The notes below the pieces were generated by a model. That model had not been told where the DNA came from, ran no database searches, and was given only the letters and a program-made list of their open reading frames with translations. This document shows positions 32,291-40,359 of a stretch of DNA of 64,000 nucleotides, one piece after another (the first letter of the stretch is position 1; the number at the start of each line of letters is the position of its first letter). This DNA comes from a bacterium. GTDB lineage: Bacteria; Hydrothermota; Tepidihabitantia; SM23-42; JAOAFX01. The stretch is from contig DASVHD010000029.1 in NCBI GenBank assembly GCA_036382775.1, positions 124,001-188,000 on the forward strand, written 5' to 3'. The translations under genes were made by a program, and so were the position numbers.

Positions 32291-34612
32291 TTACCTGACC
32301 TTCACTATTTTCTGTAAAATTTGACCGTTGATCTCTATAAAATAAACCCCTGGTTTCGTTTTGCCGGGAAGCACCATTCTGCCGCTTATATCGAATACGC
32401 GGTATGTTTTTCCCGCAGGCAATTGTAAAGGTCCGTTGATGATTGTCGCGCCGAAGATTATTCTTTTTGCATCGCGGATATTATCTTCCTCGATGCCGGT
32501 CGCAGTGTCACGCACCACCGAAACGCTATGGCTTCTGAAATTCGCAATATAGGTCCGGTTTTGAAAAGGACTCCATGTTAAAGCCATCGGCCCGTTGCCA
32601 ACAGCGATCGTGGCGATCGCGCTGTCGGCAGCGCCGTCGATGACAGTAACGCTGCCGCTGTCTTCGCTGTTAGCGCAGTAGACCTTATTGCCGAGCGAGC
32701 TCCAGCAGAGAGCGGATGGATATTGCTCAACCGGCACCGTGGCAATAACCGAATTGGCCGCGCCATCGACGACCGTCACGTCATGACTGCTCCAATTCGC
32801 GCAGTAAACCTTATTATCGGTCAAGTTCCCACAAAGGGCGGATGGATAATTACCGACCGCGACCGTTCCGGTGACCGAATTGGTGGCGCCGTCGATCACC
32901 GTTACGTTATTGCTGTAGGCATTGGCGCAGTAGATTTTATTGCTGGTCTCATGCCAAAAAAGGACCCGTGGTGTATTCCCGGTCGTGACCGTGGTTATGA
33001 CCGCATTAGTCGCGCCGTCGATTATCGTTACGCTGTTATCGTCCTCATTGGCGCAGTATACCTTGTTATTGGTCGCGTTCCAGCATAGAGCCCCGGGATA
33101 AACGCCCGCTGGGACCGTGGCGATCACAGCATTGCTCGTGCCGTCGATCACGGTCACATCGCTACTGGCACGATTGGCGCAATATACTTTGTTTCCGGTT
33201 GAATTCCAGCAGAGAATCTGGGGAGCGCTTCCGGGCGTGACTGAGGTTATGACTGTATCAGTCTGCCCATCAATAATAGATATATTACCAGCTCCGCTGT
33301 TAATGCAGTAGATCTTATTATTTGTCCCGTTCCAGCAGAGATATAATGGTAAATAACCGGTGGTAAAAGTGCTCAGAACCTCGTTGGTCGCGCCATCGAT
33401 CGCCGTTACATTATAGCTGTTATAATTAGTGCAATAGATTTTATTATTCGTTGCATTGCGGCAAAGGGCATTAGGCCCGCTCCCGAGAAGCACCGTGGTT
33501 AGCACCGAATCGGTTGCAGCGTCTATCATCGTGACATCGCTACTGTAGCAATTTGCGCAGTAGATCTTATTATTGACTGAATTCCAACAGGAGGCCTGAG
33601 GAGCCATTCCAGCCGTGATCGTGGTGATGACCGAGTTGCTCACGCCGTCAATTACCGTCACATTATTGCTGCTGAAATTAGGGCAGTAAATCTTGTTGCT
33701 GGTCGAATCCCAGCAGACAACCTGCGGATCAGTTCCAGCCGGAACCGCGGTGATAACCGCGTTGGTCGCGCCGTCAATGACCGTCACCACGTCATTGCCA
33801 GCATTGGCGCAGTAGACCTTGTTGTCCGTCGCGTTCCAGCACAGGGAGCGCGGTTGAGTACCGCAGTCGATCGTGGTGATGACCGCATCGCTGGCGCCAT
33901 TGATCACCGTTACGCTCTGACCGTTGCCGTTAGCGCAGTAAATCTTGTTGTTAGTCGCGTTCCAGCACAGGGCTCTCGGCATACTCCCAACCGTGATCGT
34001 GGTGATGACCGCGTTGGTTGCGCCGTCAATGACCGTCACAGTATTGTTGCCGAAGTTGGCGCAGTAGACCTTGTTGTTGGTCGCGTTCCAGCACAGGGCA
34101 TAAGGAGCGCCCCCGGCTGTGACAACAGTGATCACTGAATTGGTGGCTCCGTTAATGATCGTCACATTATTGCTGTTACCATTGGCGCAGTAGATCTTGT
34201 CGCTGGTTGTGTTCCAGCAAAGCGCAATCGGATTATTCCCCGTTGTGACCGTCGCGATGACTCCATTGGTCGCGCCGTTAATGATGGTCACATTATTACT
34301 GCCGCCATTGGCGCAGTAAACCTTATCATCCGTCTCGTTCCAGCACAGCGCTTGAATATCATCGCCTGCTGGGATGCGCGCGATCTTCTCGTTGGTCGCG
34401 CCATCGATCGCGATCACGCAATCTCCGTTTTGTCCACCAACATAAATTTTGTTATCGGTCGCGTTGTAGGTAAGGGCTTGAGGTTGAACGATTTCACAAA
34501 GCGAATCCGGCACATAGATCGTTGTCTCGAGCCACTGCGCAGATGCGGAGATTGGTAATACGCATAGAAAGATTGTTGACAACAACAATAAATATTTCTT
34601 AGGACTTATCAT
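32291..34612 (-). CDS. secreted 42-residue-repeat propeller, cysteine-rich, T9SS-like tail
   Basis: 773 residues: a signal peptide, then fifteen complete YVTN/YncE-type units of 42 residues plus a partial one, with the pattern KVYCAN--SN-VTVIDGATN, then -VITTV--G--P-ALCWN-T-N. The units would form two seven-bladed propellers. Nearly every unit carries two cysteines, in YCAN and LCWN, which gives about 28 cysteines and possible disulfides. The last 60 residues form a sorting tail (YRVFDISGRMVLPG, KPGVYFIEINGQ, basic end IVKVR). The promoter TTGACA-N16-TATAAT is at 34663-34690. No ligand is known. Confidence 0.88.
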   Translation of the reverse strand: MISPKKYLLLLSTIFLCVLPISASAQWLETTIYVPDSLCEIVQPQALTYNATDNKIYVGGQNGDCVIAIDGATNEKIARIPAGDDIQALCWNETDDKVYCANGGSNNVTIINGATNGVIATVTTGNNPIALCWNTTSDKIYCANGNSNNVTIINGATNSVITVVTAGGAPYALCWNATNNKVYCANFGNNTVTVIDGATNAVITTITVGSMPRALCWNATNNKIYCANGNGQSVTVINGASDAVITTIDCGTQPRSLCWNATDNKVYCANAGNDVVTVIDGATNAVITAVPAGTDPQVVCWDSTSNKIYCPNFSSNNVTVIDGVSNSVITTITAGMAPQASCWNSVNNKIYCANCYSSDVTMIDAATDSVLTTVLLGSGPNALCRNATNNKIYCTNYNSYNVTAIDGATNEVLSTFTTGYLPLYLCWNGTNNKIYCINSGAGNISIIDGQTDTVITSVTPGSAPQILCWNSTGNKVYCANRASSDVTVIDGTSNAVIATVPAGVYPGALCWNATNNKVYCANEDDNSVTIIDGATNAVITTVTTGNTPRVLFWHETSNKIYCANAYSNNVTVIDGATNSVTGTVAVGNYPSALCGNLTDNKVYCANWSSHDVTVVDGAANSVIATVPVEQYPSALCWSSLGNKVYCANSEDSGSVTVIDGAADSAIATIAVGNGPMALTWSPFQNRTYIANFRSHSVSVVRDTATGIEEDNIRDAKRIIFGATIINGPLQLPAGKTYRVFDISGRMVLPGKTKPGVYFIEINGQILQKIVKVR

Positions 34613-34662
34613 GATGCCTCCTCAAAGTAACTTGACAGCAGCCTTACTAACATCGCTATTTA

Positions 34663-34690
34663 ATTATATCACATAGTAACCAGTTGTCAA
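34663..34690 (-). promoter_or_regulatory. consensus promoter of the 42-residue-repeat gene
   Basis: TTGACA, 16 bases, TATAAT on the minus strand; the start codon lies about 50 bases downstream behind GAGGAGG-like bases. Confidence 0.75.
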
Positions 34691-34753
34691 TAAATTCATG
34701 GAACCTAAACATGGATTTCAATTACCGTTTTTATATAAATATCAATTCCTATA

Positions 34754-34784
34754 ATTATTTCTAATTTCGAGGGCTGACGCCAAT
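34754..34784. repeat. TAATTTCGAGGG repeat, copy 2
   Basis: ATTATTTCTAATTTCGAGGG, then CTGACGCC. Confidence 0.55.
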
Positions 34785-34808
34785 TGCTCATGTGAGCGCT
34801 GTGTGAGA

Positions 34809-34844
34809 TTGTTCATTAAGATATACCGGATGATTATTGAACAA
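34809..34844 (+). promoter_or_regulatory. inverted repeat before a VOC gene
   Basis: TTGTTCA (34809-34815) and TGAACAA (34838-34844), 15 bases before ATG 34859, may be an operator. The hexamers are not clear. Confidence 0.3.
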
Positions 34845-34858
34845 TAAGGAGGAATTAT

Positions 34859-35227
34859 ATGCAACAAAATCCGATCTTTTATTGGGAACTGGCATCTAAT
34901 AATGCCGAAAGATCAGTGCGTTTTTTCCAGGAAGTCTTTGGATGGATTTTTGCATACGATGAAAAATCGACGATCCACAAATTGCCGGCCGGCGAAGGAC
35001 AGAAAGCTTTTGCCGGCGGCGGCATATTCACCTTGAGCATGGCAAGGGAACCTTTTCTGACTGTTTATATCGAGGTCGACGACATCGAAGCAAAGGCGAA
35101 GAAGATCGAAGAATGCGGCGGATCCATTGAGATCCCGCCCAAAGTTGTGACACCGGGCGGACCCGTGATCTGCCTGTTCAAAGAGCCGTCGGGCGTGACC
35201 TTCGCCATGCTCCAATCGAAGAAATAA
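34859..35227 (+). CDS. VOC family protein
   Basis: 122 residues: IFYWELASNNAERSVRFFQEVFGW, FLTVYIEVDDIEAKAKKIEECGG and EPSGVTFAMLQ. This is the two-module VOC fold, of the type often annotated as a glyoxalase-like or antibiotic-resistance protein. The canonical first metal histidine position is replaced by the E of WEL. AAGGAGG precedes ATG 34859. It is not linked to a neighbour. Confidence 0.85.
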   Translation: MQQNPIFYWELASNNAERSVRFFQEVFGWIFAYDEKSTIHKLPAGEGQKAFAGGGIFTLSMAREPFLTVYIEVDDIEAKAKKIEECGGSIEIPPKVVTPGGPVICLFKEPSGVTFAMLQSKK

Positions 35228-35284
35228 ACACGGGCAGGGAATTCGAAAGCTGCAAATTAACAGAAACCCGTTTCATTACAACCC

Positions 35285-35316
35285 TTAAACAATTGAACAA
35301 TTGTTCAATTGTTTAA
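35285..35316. repeat. perfect 32-bp palindrome
   Basis: TTAAACAATTGAACAA followed by its exact reverse complement. It contains CAATTG three times at 9-base steps and lies between two convergent genes. Confidence 0.8.
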
Positions 35317-35374
35317 CTATGCAACTACCGTACGACGGACAGGCCGGAATTTTTGTCTAAGTCTAAGGTGTTTA

Positions 35375-35761
35375 TTATTTATAAACAAACTCGACGCGGT
35401 TGTTCAGCGCTCTGCCTTCCGCGGTATGGTTATCACCCACCGGATCATCCTCGCCCCAGCCAATGGCATAAAGTTGCAGCGAATCAACGCCATTGCTCAC
35501 CAGCCAGGCCCTGATCGCATCGGCCCGGGCATGGGATTTGACCATATTCACCGAATCCTCGCCGACGCTATCGGTATAGCCGCGCAGTTCAACATCGATC
35601 TTAGGATGATCCTGGAGAAGCTGTAGGTTTTCATATAACAAAGCCGAATCTTCCACGGCGATCTCCGTATAGCCGGTAAAATGGATAATATTGAATTCAA
35701 TCTCTTTCTGGCATGCGACAGCGCAAAATAGAAGGCAGAGAAAAAAATATTTTTTGATCAT
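35375..35761 (-). CDS. OmpA-domain lipoprotein
   Basis: 128 residues: a lipobox (FCAVAC at 12-17), then a short OmpA/Pal-like peptidoglycan-binding domain (VELRGYTDSVGEDS, RADAIRAWLVSNGV, YAIGWGEDDPVGDN, NNRVEFVYK). It ties an outer-membrane lipid anchor to peptidoglycan. It follows the TonB-like gene by 29 bases on the same strand and may be co-transcribed. Confidence 0.88.
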   Translation of the reverse strand: MIKKYFFLCLLFCAVACQKEIEFNIIHFTGYTEIAVEDSALLYENLQLLQDHPKIDVELRGYTDSVGEDSVNMVKSHARADAIRAWLVSNGVDSLQLYAIGWGEDDPVGDNHTAEGRALNNRVEFVYK

Positions 35762-35790
35762 TGAAGAAATCTCATAAAATACTCAAAAGC

Positions 35791-36336
35791 CTAATCTAAT
35801 ATAAAATTTATTGGTACTCCGATCCATATTTGCACGGGTTTGTTTTTCCGCATCGCCGGCTTGTACTTCGCCTTTTTCATCGCGGCGAGCGCAGCTTCAT
35901 CTAACGATTCATTACCGCTTGTTTCTGCTATAACTGTTTCGATAACACTGCCGTCGATATCTATTAATGCTTTTACCATCGCTTTTCCCTCGATCCCACA
36001 CTTTCGCGCCATCTCTGGGTAATTTGGCATTGGTTGTCTAATGCACTTGGGAGGTTCATCGATCAAAATCACTTTTGCGGTATCGTTTAACAATGAGGAA
36101 TCTTCAAGATTGGCGTAGACCCAGCTTTGTTTTTTTAGTAATACTATTTGACTGTCCGCTGTAGTTATGGGAGGCACAAGTTTAATTTCAAATTCCAGCG
36201 TATCTTCATTGACTATCTTCCATTTCCCATCAGCCCTCAGGATAAGTCCTATACCGTTGGCGCTTGTCGCAAGTTGGTCGCACAAACCTAAAACGAAGAT
36301 AAAATATATTGCTAAAACCGATCTGCGGATATTCAT
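35791..36336 (-). CDS. TonB C-terminal domain protein
   Basis: 181 residues from ATG 36336, which follows AAAGGA; the frame runs to 36369, inside the next gene. It has a hydrophobic N-terminal helix (about 5-25), a middle domain of 85 residues, and a TonB C-terminal domain (MPNYPEMARKCGIEGKAMVK, IDGSVIETVIAETSGNESLD, KYKPAMRKNKPVQIWIGVPI). It is shorter than a true TonB, with no proline-rich spacer, so it is more likely a periplasmic partner than the energy transducer. Confidence 0.82.
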   Translation of the reverse strand: MNIRRSVLAIYFIFVLGLCDQLATSANGIGLILRADGKWKIVNEDTLEFEIKLVPPITTADSQIVLLKKQSWVYANLEDSSLLNDTAKVILIDEPPKCIRQPMPNYPEMARKCGIEGKAMVKALIDIDGSVIETVIAETSGNESLDEAALAAMKKAKYKPAMRKNKPVQIWIGVPINFILD

Positions 36337-36355
36337 GTTTCCTTTCTTTGTTTGA

Positions 36356-36823
36356 TCAATCATAATCATTTTCTTTTCCGCAAACCAAGCATTTTGTCAC
36401 GTACCAGGACAGTTTTTCCCCGCAAACACATTTGATCTGCTTTTCTTTTTCTTCAATGAATCTGTTCAATCCGTGTTTTCGAATATACTCCAGATGTTCT
36501 TTGGCTTTTTTATGATGAGGAATTCCATCGGTGGCGAAATTACTAATCAGTTTACAGGGGAATTCGTCGCATTGTCCGCAATGCTCAAGTTTTCTGGCTA
36601 TCGCGCATTGTTTGATCTCGCAATTTGCATCCTGATTTTCTGGTGTGCATCCGCTGCAATTAAATTCAGTCAGATCTGCAGTTTTAAATTTATCGTACTT
36701 TGACGGCATGGCCATCACGTGCGCCCGGTTTTGCGTTTCATACGTCACCTTGAAAGAACATTCGAGGCAGTAAATGCCGCACGGGGCCAGAATTTTCTTT
36801 GCGTTCTCTTTGGAGCTTTTCAT
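36356..36823 (-). CDS. DUF3795 cysteine-rich protein
   Basis: 155 residues with many cysteines in CGIYCLECSF, CSGCTPEN, CEIKQCAIARKLEHCGQCDEF and a C-terminal CVCGEKL...CLVCGK ribbon, which fits DUF3795. It is probably a zinc or iron-sulfur binding cytoplasmic protein. It ends 20 bases before the TonB-like gene start and begins 4 bases after the NAT gene stop, so the three may be one transcript. The function is unknown. Confidence 0.85.
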   Translation of the reverse strand: MKSSKENAKKILAPCGIYCLECSFKVTYETQNRAHVMAMPSKYDKFKTADLTEFNCSGCTPENQDANCEIKQCAIARKLEHCGQCDEFPCKLISNFATDGIPHHKKAKEHLEYIRKHGLNRFIEEKEKQIKCVCGEKLSWYVTKCLVCGKENDYD

Positions 36824-36827
36824 AAAT

Positions 36828-37598
36828 TTACCTCCAGATATGTAAAAAATTCTTTGTCTTTATACCAAAATAAGTTTTTAAAGCTTTAGTATATTCCTTT
36901 TTCGTTTTTAACACCTGTTCGGTGCGATTTTGACCTTTCCTGATGACCAGCTTCATCCCGCTCAAAGTGATCCGGCCTTTAGGCGTTGCACGGGTGCAAA
37001 CGCGATTCTGCGTGTGCCATGACCGGGGCGATGTCTGGTGCCAGCGGCACATTTTAGCGTAATCCTGAAGCTGACGGGGTTTAAGATCGAACTGGTAAAT
37101 AACCTGCCAGAGATCCTCGGCTTGTCGTAACATCAACTTCCAAATGTCGCCATACTGTTTGATCCGATAGGCAGCGTTCCTCTGGATCTGCTCGTTTTTA
37201 TCGTCCATCCGCAGCGGCTCGATGAACAAGGAACCGAAACCGACATCGGCAAACCATCGCTTTTTAAGCTGGACGAGCAGCACCATATGGTCGAATTCCT
37301 TTCCTGGCTTGCCATTGAGATAAACGCGCGCCGAAAGCATGGTAACTTTGAAACCCAGGGCGCGCAGCAGGGCGGCGAACGACCCGTTCAGCTCGTAGCA
37401 AAACCCGCCCCGCTTTTGCCGGACGATCTTTTCAAATAATTTTTTTTCATCAAGAACAATCATACGCCCGAGATGAACATCAAGGTTCTCAAAAGGGACC
37501 GCCAGCACGTGCGCGCGGTGGAGCTTGCGCAGAGTTTCCGCAGTGGGAGTCCTGGGGCCTGAGTACTTGATGCGATTGAGGTAAGCGTTTATGTCCAT
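36828..37598 (-). CDS. arylamine N-acetyltransferase
   Basis: 256 residues of the NAT family, which transfers acetyl from acetyl-CoA to arylamines or arylhydrazines. The catalytic triad is visible: Cys67 in RGGFCYELN, His104 in FDHMVLLV and Asp118 in FADVGFG. The N-terminal signature RAHVLAVPFENLD is also present. The length is usual. The gene is upstream of the DUF3795 gene by 4 bases. Confidence 0.92.
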   Translation of the reverse strand: MDINAYLNRIKYSGPRTPTAETLRKLHRAHVLAVPFENLDVHLGRMIVLDEKKLFEKIVRQKRGGFCYELNGSFAALLRALGFKVTMLSARVYLNGKPGKEFDHMVLLVQLKKRWFADVGFGSLFIEPLRMDDKNEQIQRNAAYRIKQYGDIWKLMLRQAEDLWQVIYQFDLKPRQLQDYAKMCRWHQTSPRSWHTQNRVCTRATPKGRITLSGMKLVIRKGQNRTEQVLKTKKEYTKALKTYFGIKTKNFLHIWR

Positions 37599-37826
37599 GC
37601 AGTCTTATGCCAGTGCATTCTCGACCGCCGGGTCTAGCGTTCTGGGTATCATCTCAGCCAAAATCGTCTCCGGAGAAATGATATTCTGGTTTAAAGGACA
37701 GTCAAGGGGAAAGCTGCGATATATGTTTTGGGAACTCTAAACGATGGACTGCTAGAATTCTTATCATAGAACGTATACTGTGAAGATTTACCCCCACAAG
37801 TTTACATACGATACCTGCGTTCCTGC

Positions 37827-38033
37827 TTACTTCGTTGAGTCTGTGATGAGCTTAGACAGCATGTTGCCTTTGCCGACTAACTTCCCACTTGCATCGTGCG
37901 TTTCGTTACTCTTGGGATAATACTTCCCCTTAAGACGCCCTGAGGCATCCCGGCCCTCCAAGACGCCACCGCTAAGTTCTTGTATCTTTCCAATATATCG
38001 TCCGGCATTATCCGTCAGCTCTTGATCTGCCAT
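37827..38033 (-). CDS. small glycine-rich repeat protein
   Basis: 68 residues made of short GRYIGKI, GRLKGKYY and GKLVGKG units, with no signal peptide. The repeated G-x-x-G-K hairpin suggests a small beta-flower-like fold; the family is not certain. AAAGGAG and a good promoter (38064-38092) support expression. The function is unknown. Confidence 0.65.
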   Translation of the reverse strand: MADQELTDNAGRYIGKIQELSGGVLEGRDASGRLKGKYYPKSNETHDASGKLVGKGNMLSKLITDSTK

Positions 38034-38063
38034 TGTCTTTCTCCTTTCTTATCTACTGACGTT

Positions 38064-38092
38064 ATTATACAAAAAAATAAAACTTTAGTCAA
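38064..38092 (-). promoter_or_regulatory. promoter of the small glycine-rich gene
   Basis: TTGACT, 17 bases, TATAAT on the minus strand, with a leader of about 25 bases. Confidence 0.7.
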
Positions 38093-38148
38093 TAATAATA
38101 ATGGAATAAAGTTTATAATGTTAGGATTGAACCCATTTCGTTTTCATA

Positions 38149-38176
38149 TTGACTTTACTAAAAAGGCTTATATACT
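38149..38176 (+). promoter_or_regulatory. promoter of the two-domain lipoprotein gene
   Basis: TTGACT, 16 bases, TATACT. The transcript would begin at about 38183, inside the ribosome site AAAGGAGG (38182-38189), so the leader is only about 11 bases. Confidence 0.6.
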
Positions 38177-38193
38177 GTGCCAAAGGAGGTTTT

Positions 38194-38865
38194 ATGCGGA
38201 CACTTACCATCATAGCATCTTTTTTAATTTTATTGTCATTGCTTTCCTGTGGTCCAAAGGCTTCATTAACACTTGGAAAAACATCCTTTGCACCAGGCGA
38301 ACTAATTGCAGTAAACTTTGTTGCATCACCGAGTTTTTCTGAAAGGGCATGGGTCGGCATTATTCCATCAGACATTCCTCATGGGAACGAAACAACTAAT
38401 GATGAACATGACATTGCGTATATTTATCTTGAGAAAAAAGTTTCCGGGACTTTGAATTTTTATGCGCCGGGACAACCGGGCAAATATGACTTACGCATGC
38501 ACGATACGGATGAAAATGGCAAAGAAGTCGCGTCTGTTTCGTTTGAGGTGATAAAGACGACCAAGGGCGCGGAACTGAAACTGGATAAAACTATTTTTAA
38601 ACCCGGTGAAGAAATTCGCTTGGCGTTTACAGCGCCTGCTGAATTTACGGAAAATGCCTGGATCGGCATTATCCCGTCGGACGTGCCCCACGGCAATGAA
38701 ACCGAGAATGATAATCATGATGTGTCATATCAGTATCTCAACAAGAGAACAAATGGCTTGTTAGTCTTTAAAGCGCCAGAGGATGCCGGTTCATACGATT
38801 TCCGCATGCATGATACTGATAAAAATGGCAATGAAATAACCTCGATAACTTTTACGGTCAAATAG
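38194..38865 (+). CDS. two-repeat lipoprotein of unknown family
   Basis: 223 residues: a signal with lipobox (LSLLSC at about 19), then two tandem domains of about 100 residues each. Both share F-PGE-I---F-A, -AWIGIIPSD, PHGNET-ND-HD--Y-YL and YD-RMHDTD-NG-E--S--F-V. The pattern suggests a beta-sandwich pair. I do not know the family. The start ATG 38194 follows AAAGGAGG; an open frame from 38149 is only the promoter. A 199-base copy of the 3' end of this gene lies at 39946-40144. Confidence 0.8.
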   Translation: MRTLTIIASFLILLSLLSCGPKASLTLGKTSFAPGELIAVNFVASPSFSERAWVGIIPSDIPHGNETTNDEHDIAYIYLEKKVSGTLNFYAPGQPGKYDLRMHDTDENGKEVASVSFEVIKTTKGAELKLDKTIFKPGEEIRLAFTAPAEFTENAWIGIIPSDVPHGNETENDNHDVSYQYLNKRTNGLLVFKAPEDAGSYDFRMHDTDKNGNEITSITFTVK

Positions 38866-38890
38866 CTTCTTATTGGGGTAGCCCCGAATT

Positions 38891-38940
38891 CTTAATAACT
38901 TTATTTGTTTTTATGTATGGCAGGTCAGTTTTGTCCCGCG
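38891..38940. repeat. GGCAGGTCAGTTTTGTC element, copy 2
   Basis: TTAATAACTTTATTTGTTTT, then TATGTATGGCAGGTCAGTTT and TGTCCCG. It lies between the convergent two-domain lipoprotein and methyltransferase genes. Confidence 0.7.
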
Positions 38941-38952
38941 TTATACAGTCGG

Positions 38953-39717
38953 TTAAATTCGCCGCAGGATAATGATCGGTCGATTGATATTTAAAACCTG
39001 GTCCAGACTTTGATTCAAATTCCAATTATTCCACCATCCGATAAATTTAAACCGCCTCATGTTTTTAATCAAGCAAAGGAATTCTTGCGGATAAACAGCA
39101 ATCTTTCTTTCTCTTTCGATTATCCGCTTTTTCTTTCCTCTATCCATGACATTTAAAACGATTTTTTCTTCATATAACTGATTAACGGGATTGATCACTG
39201 TATACGTAACGGCTGCTTTGACCACGGTATCACCTTTATTCATAGTCCATGTTTCTTTTGCATTGGTCAGGGGATCAAAATTGACACACCAGTCTAATAA
39301 ATATAACCCGCCCGGTCTTAAGCATTTAGCTACCGAGGCGAAATGAGAATACAATTCCGAAGAGTTTGATGCGTATAAAGAGCCCAGTAAAATGAAAGCA
39401 AAATCAACTTTTTTGGTAAGCGCGAAATTATTCATGTTCGCTTTAATAAATCTAACTCTGGTCAGAAATTCACCGCTTACTTTCTTTTTGCTGTATTCGA
39501 GCATTTTCCTGCTGAGATCAATACCGGTATAACGATAACCCCGCTTAAGCAATTCATTCATATGAGGGCTATTGCCGCAACCGACCTCCAATATGGATTT
39601 GACCGGTATTTTTGAAAATCGGTTGATGCAATTTTCCATGATATTCGTTTCTTTCGGTATATTACGGAAAGAAAAGGCAATTTCGTAGTATTTTGGATTC
39701 TCATAAAGCTTGGACAT
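38953..39717 (-). CDS. class I SAM-dependent methyltransferase
   Basis: 254 residues with motif I LEVGCGNSPHM (about 43-53), GIDLSRKMLEYSKK, and FAFILLGSLYASNSS, then RPGGLYLLDWCVN. These are the usual class I methyltransferase landmarks. The substrate is unknown. A promoter TTGACG-N16-TATACT lies at 39734-39761. It sits between two copies of a repeat element and between the parent gene and its truncated copy. Confidence 0.85.
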   Translation of the reverse strand: MSKLYENPKYYEIAFSFRNIPKETNIMENCINRFSKIPVKSILEVGCGNSPHMNELLKRGYRYTGIDLSRKMLEYSKKKVSGEFLTRVRFIKANMNNFALTKKVDFAFILLGSLYASNSSELYSHFASVAKCLRPGGLYLLDWCVNFDPLTNAKETWTMNKGDTVVKAAVTYTVINPVNQLYEEKIVLNVMDRGKKKRIIERERKIAVYPQEFLCLIKNMRRFKFIGWWNNWNLNQSLDQVLNINRPIIILRRI

Positions 39718-39733
39718 GATTATCTTCCGCTAT

Positions 39734-39761
39734 AGTATATGATAATTTTACTTGCCGTCAA
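39734..39761 (-). promoter_or_regulatory. promoter of the 38953-39717 methyltransferase gene
   Basis: TTGACG, 16 bases, TATACT on the minus strand. Confidence 0.55.
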
Positions 39762-39782
39762 GCGATCAGGATGTGGATTCGT

Positions 39783-39845
39783 GTTTAACGATTTAAACGA
39801 TATTAACGATCCCAATACAAATAACGATCCAAACGTTCTTTGTTA
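39783..39845. repeat. degenerate AACGATTTAAACGAT words, copy 1
   Basis: GTTTAACGATTTAAACGATA, then TTAACGATCCCAATACAAA and TAACGATCCAAACGTTC, with a period near 9-11. Relatives lie at 52836-52890 and 62578-62652. Confidence 0.55.
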
Positions 39846-39907
39846 TGTTCTAGTAGAATGTAGAGATTTGACCCCACTGGTTCCCCTTGAAATACCGTGC
39901 CTTTTCA

Positions 39908-39951
39908 GGGCTAAAAGTATAAAATATATGGCAGGTCAGTTATGTCCACGG
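39908..39951. repeat. GGCAGGTCAGTTTTGTC element, copy 3
   Basis: ATATATGGCAGGTCAGTTAT followed by GTCCACGG. Its right end joins the truncated gene copy. Confidence 0.65.
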
Positions 39952-40144
39952 TAATAAAACCGAGAATGATAATCATGATGTATCATATCAGTATCTCAAC
40001 AAGAGAACAAATGGCTTGTTAGTCTTTAAAGCGCCAGAGGATGCTGGTTCATACGATTTCCGCATGCATGATACTGATAAAGATGGCAATGAAATAACCT
40101 CGATAACTTTTACGGTCAAATAGCTTTGAATTGGGGTAGCCCCG
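39946..40144 (+). pseudogene. duplicated 3' fragment of the two-domain lipoprotein gene
   Basis: 199 bases nearly identical to 38688-38886, from CCACGG to GGGGTAGCCCCG. Most of the roughly ten differences are transitions. It encodes the last 55 or so residues of the second domain, with the same stop, but no start or promoter. It is a gene-end duplication with an intervening methyltransferase gene. Confidence 0.9.
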
Positions 40145-40162
40145 TTCACTGTTTATTCGATA

Positions 40163-40191
40163 TTTGTTTCTAATTTCGAGGGCTGACCCCA
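40163..40191. repeat. TAATTTCGAGGG repeat, copy 3
   Basis: ATTTGTTTCTAATTTCGAGG, then GCTGACCCC. Confidence 0.6.
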
Positions 40192-40263
40192 TGTCCTTGC
40201 TCTATAAGTTCCCTAATAACACAATTACACGTTATCCAAACGATAGACATTTCGGATTTCTTT

Positions 40264-40297
40264 CCAAAAAATATGGCGGATCGGTTTTTGTTCTGTT
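40264..40297. repeat. GGCAGGTCAGTTTTGTC element, copy 4
   Basis: ATATGGCGGATCGGTTTTTG, then TTCTG, overlapping the -35 box of the next promoter. Confidence 0.5.
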
Positions 40298-40332
40298 GAC
40301 AGCATGAGTATTTTAGTTAAGCTACATGTAGC
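40296..40332 (+). promoter_or_regulatory. promoter and palindrome of the T9SS-tailed gene
   Basis: TTGACA, 16 bases, TAAGCT (40296-40323). The perfect 12-base palindrome GCTACATGTAGC (40321-40332) overlaps the -10 end and could be an operator. Confidence 0.45.
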
Positions 40333-40359
40333 ATAAACTTAAAAGTAAGGGAGGTTTTA

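Larger units (their letters stand above)
39718..40359. other. repeat-filled intergenic region
   Basis: No full gene is seen. In order it holds the methyltransferase promoter (39734-39761), AACGAT words (39783-39845), a TTTGACCCCA fragment (39867-39877), element copy 3 (39908-39951), the truncated gene copy (39946-40144), the TTTCGAGGG repeat (40163-40191), AATAACAC words, and element copy 4 (40264-40297). Confidence 0.75.

Noticed and set aside
32291-34612. Regular 126-bp periodicity, at first like a repeat array
   Set aside because: It is coding: the period equals 42 residues of a propeller protein, and units are not identical. Not a CRISPR array.
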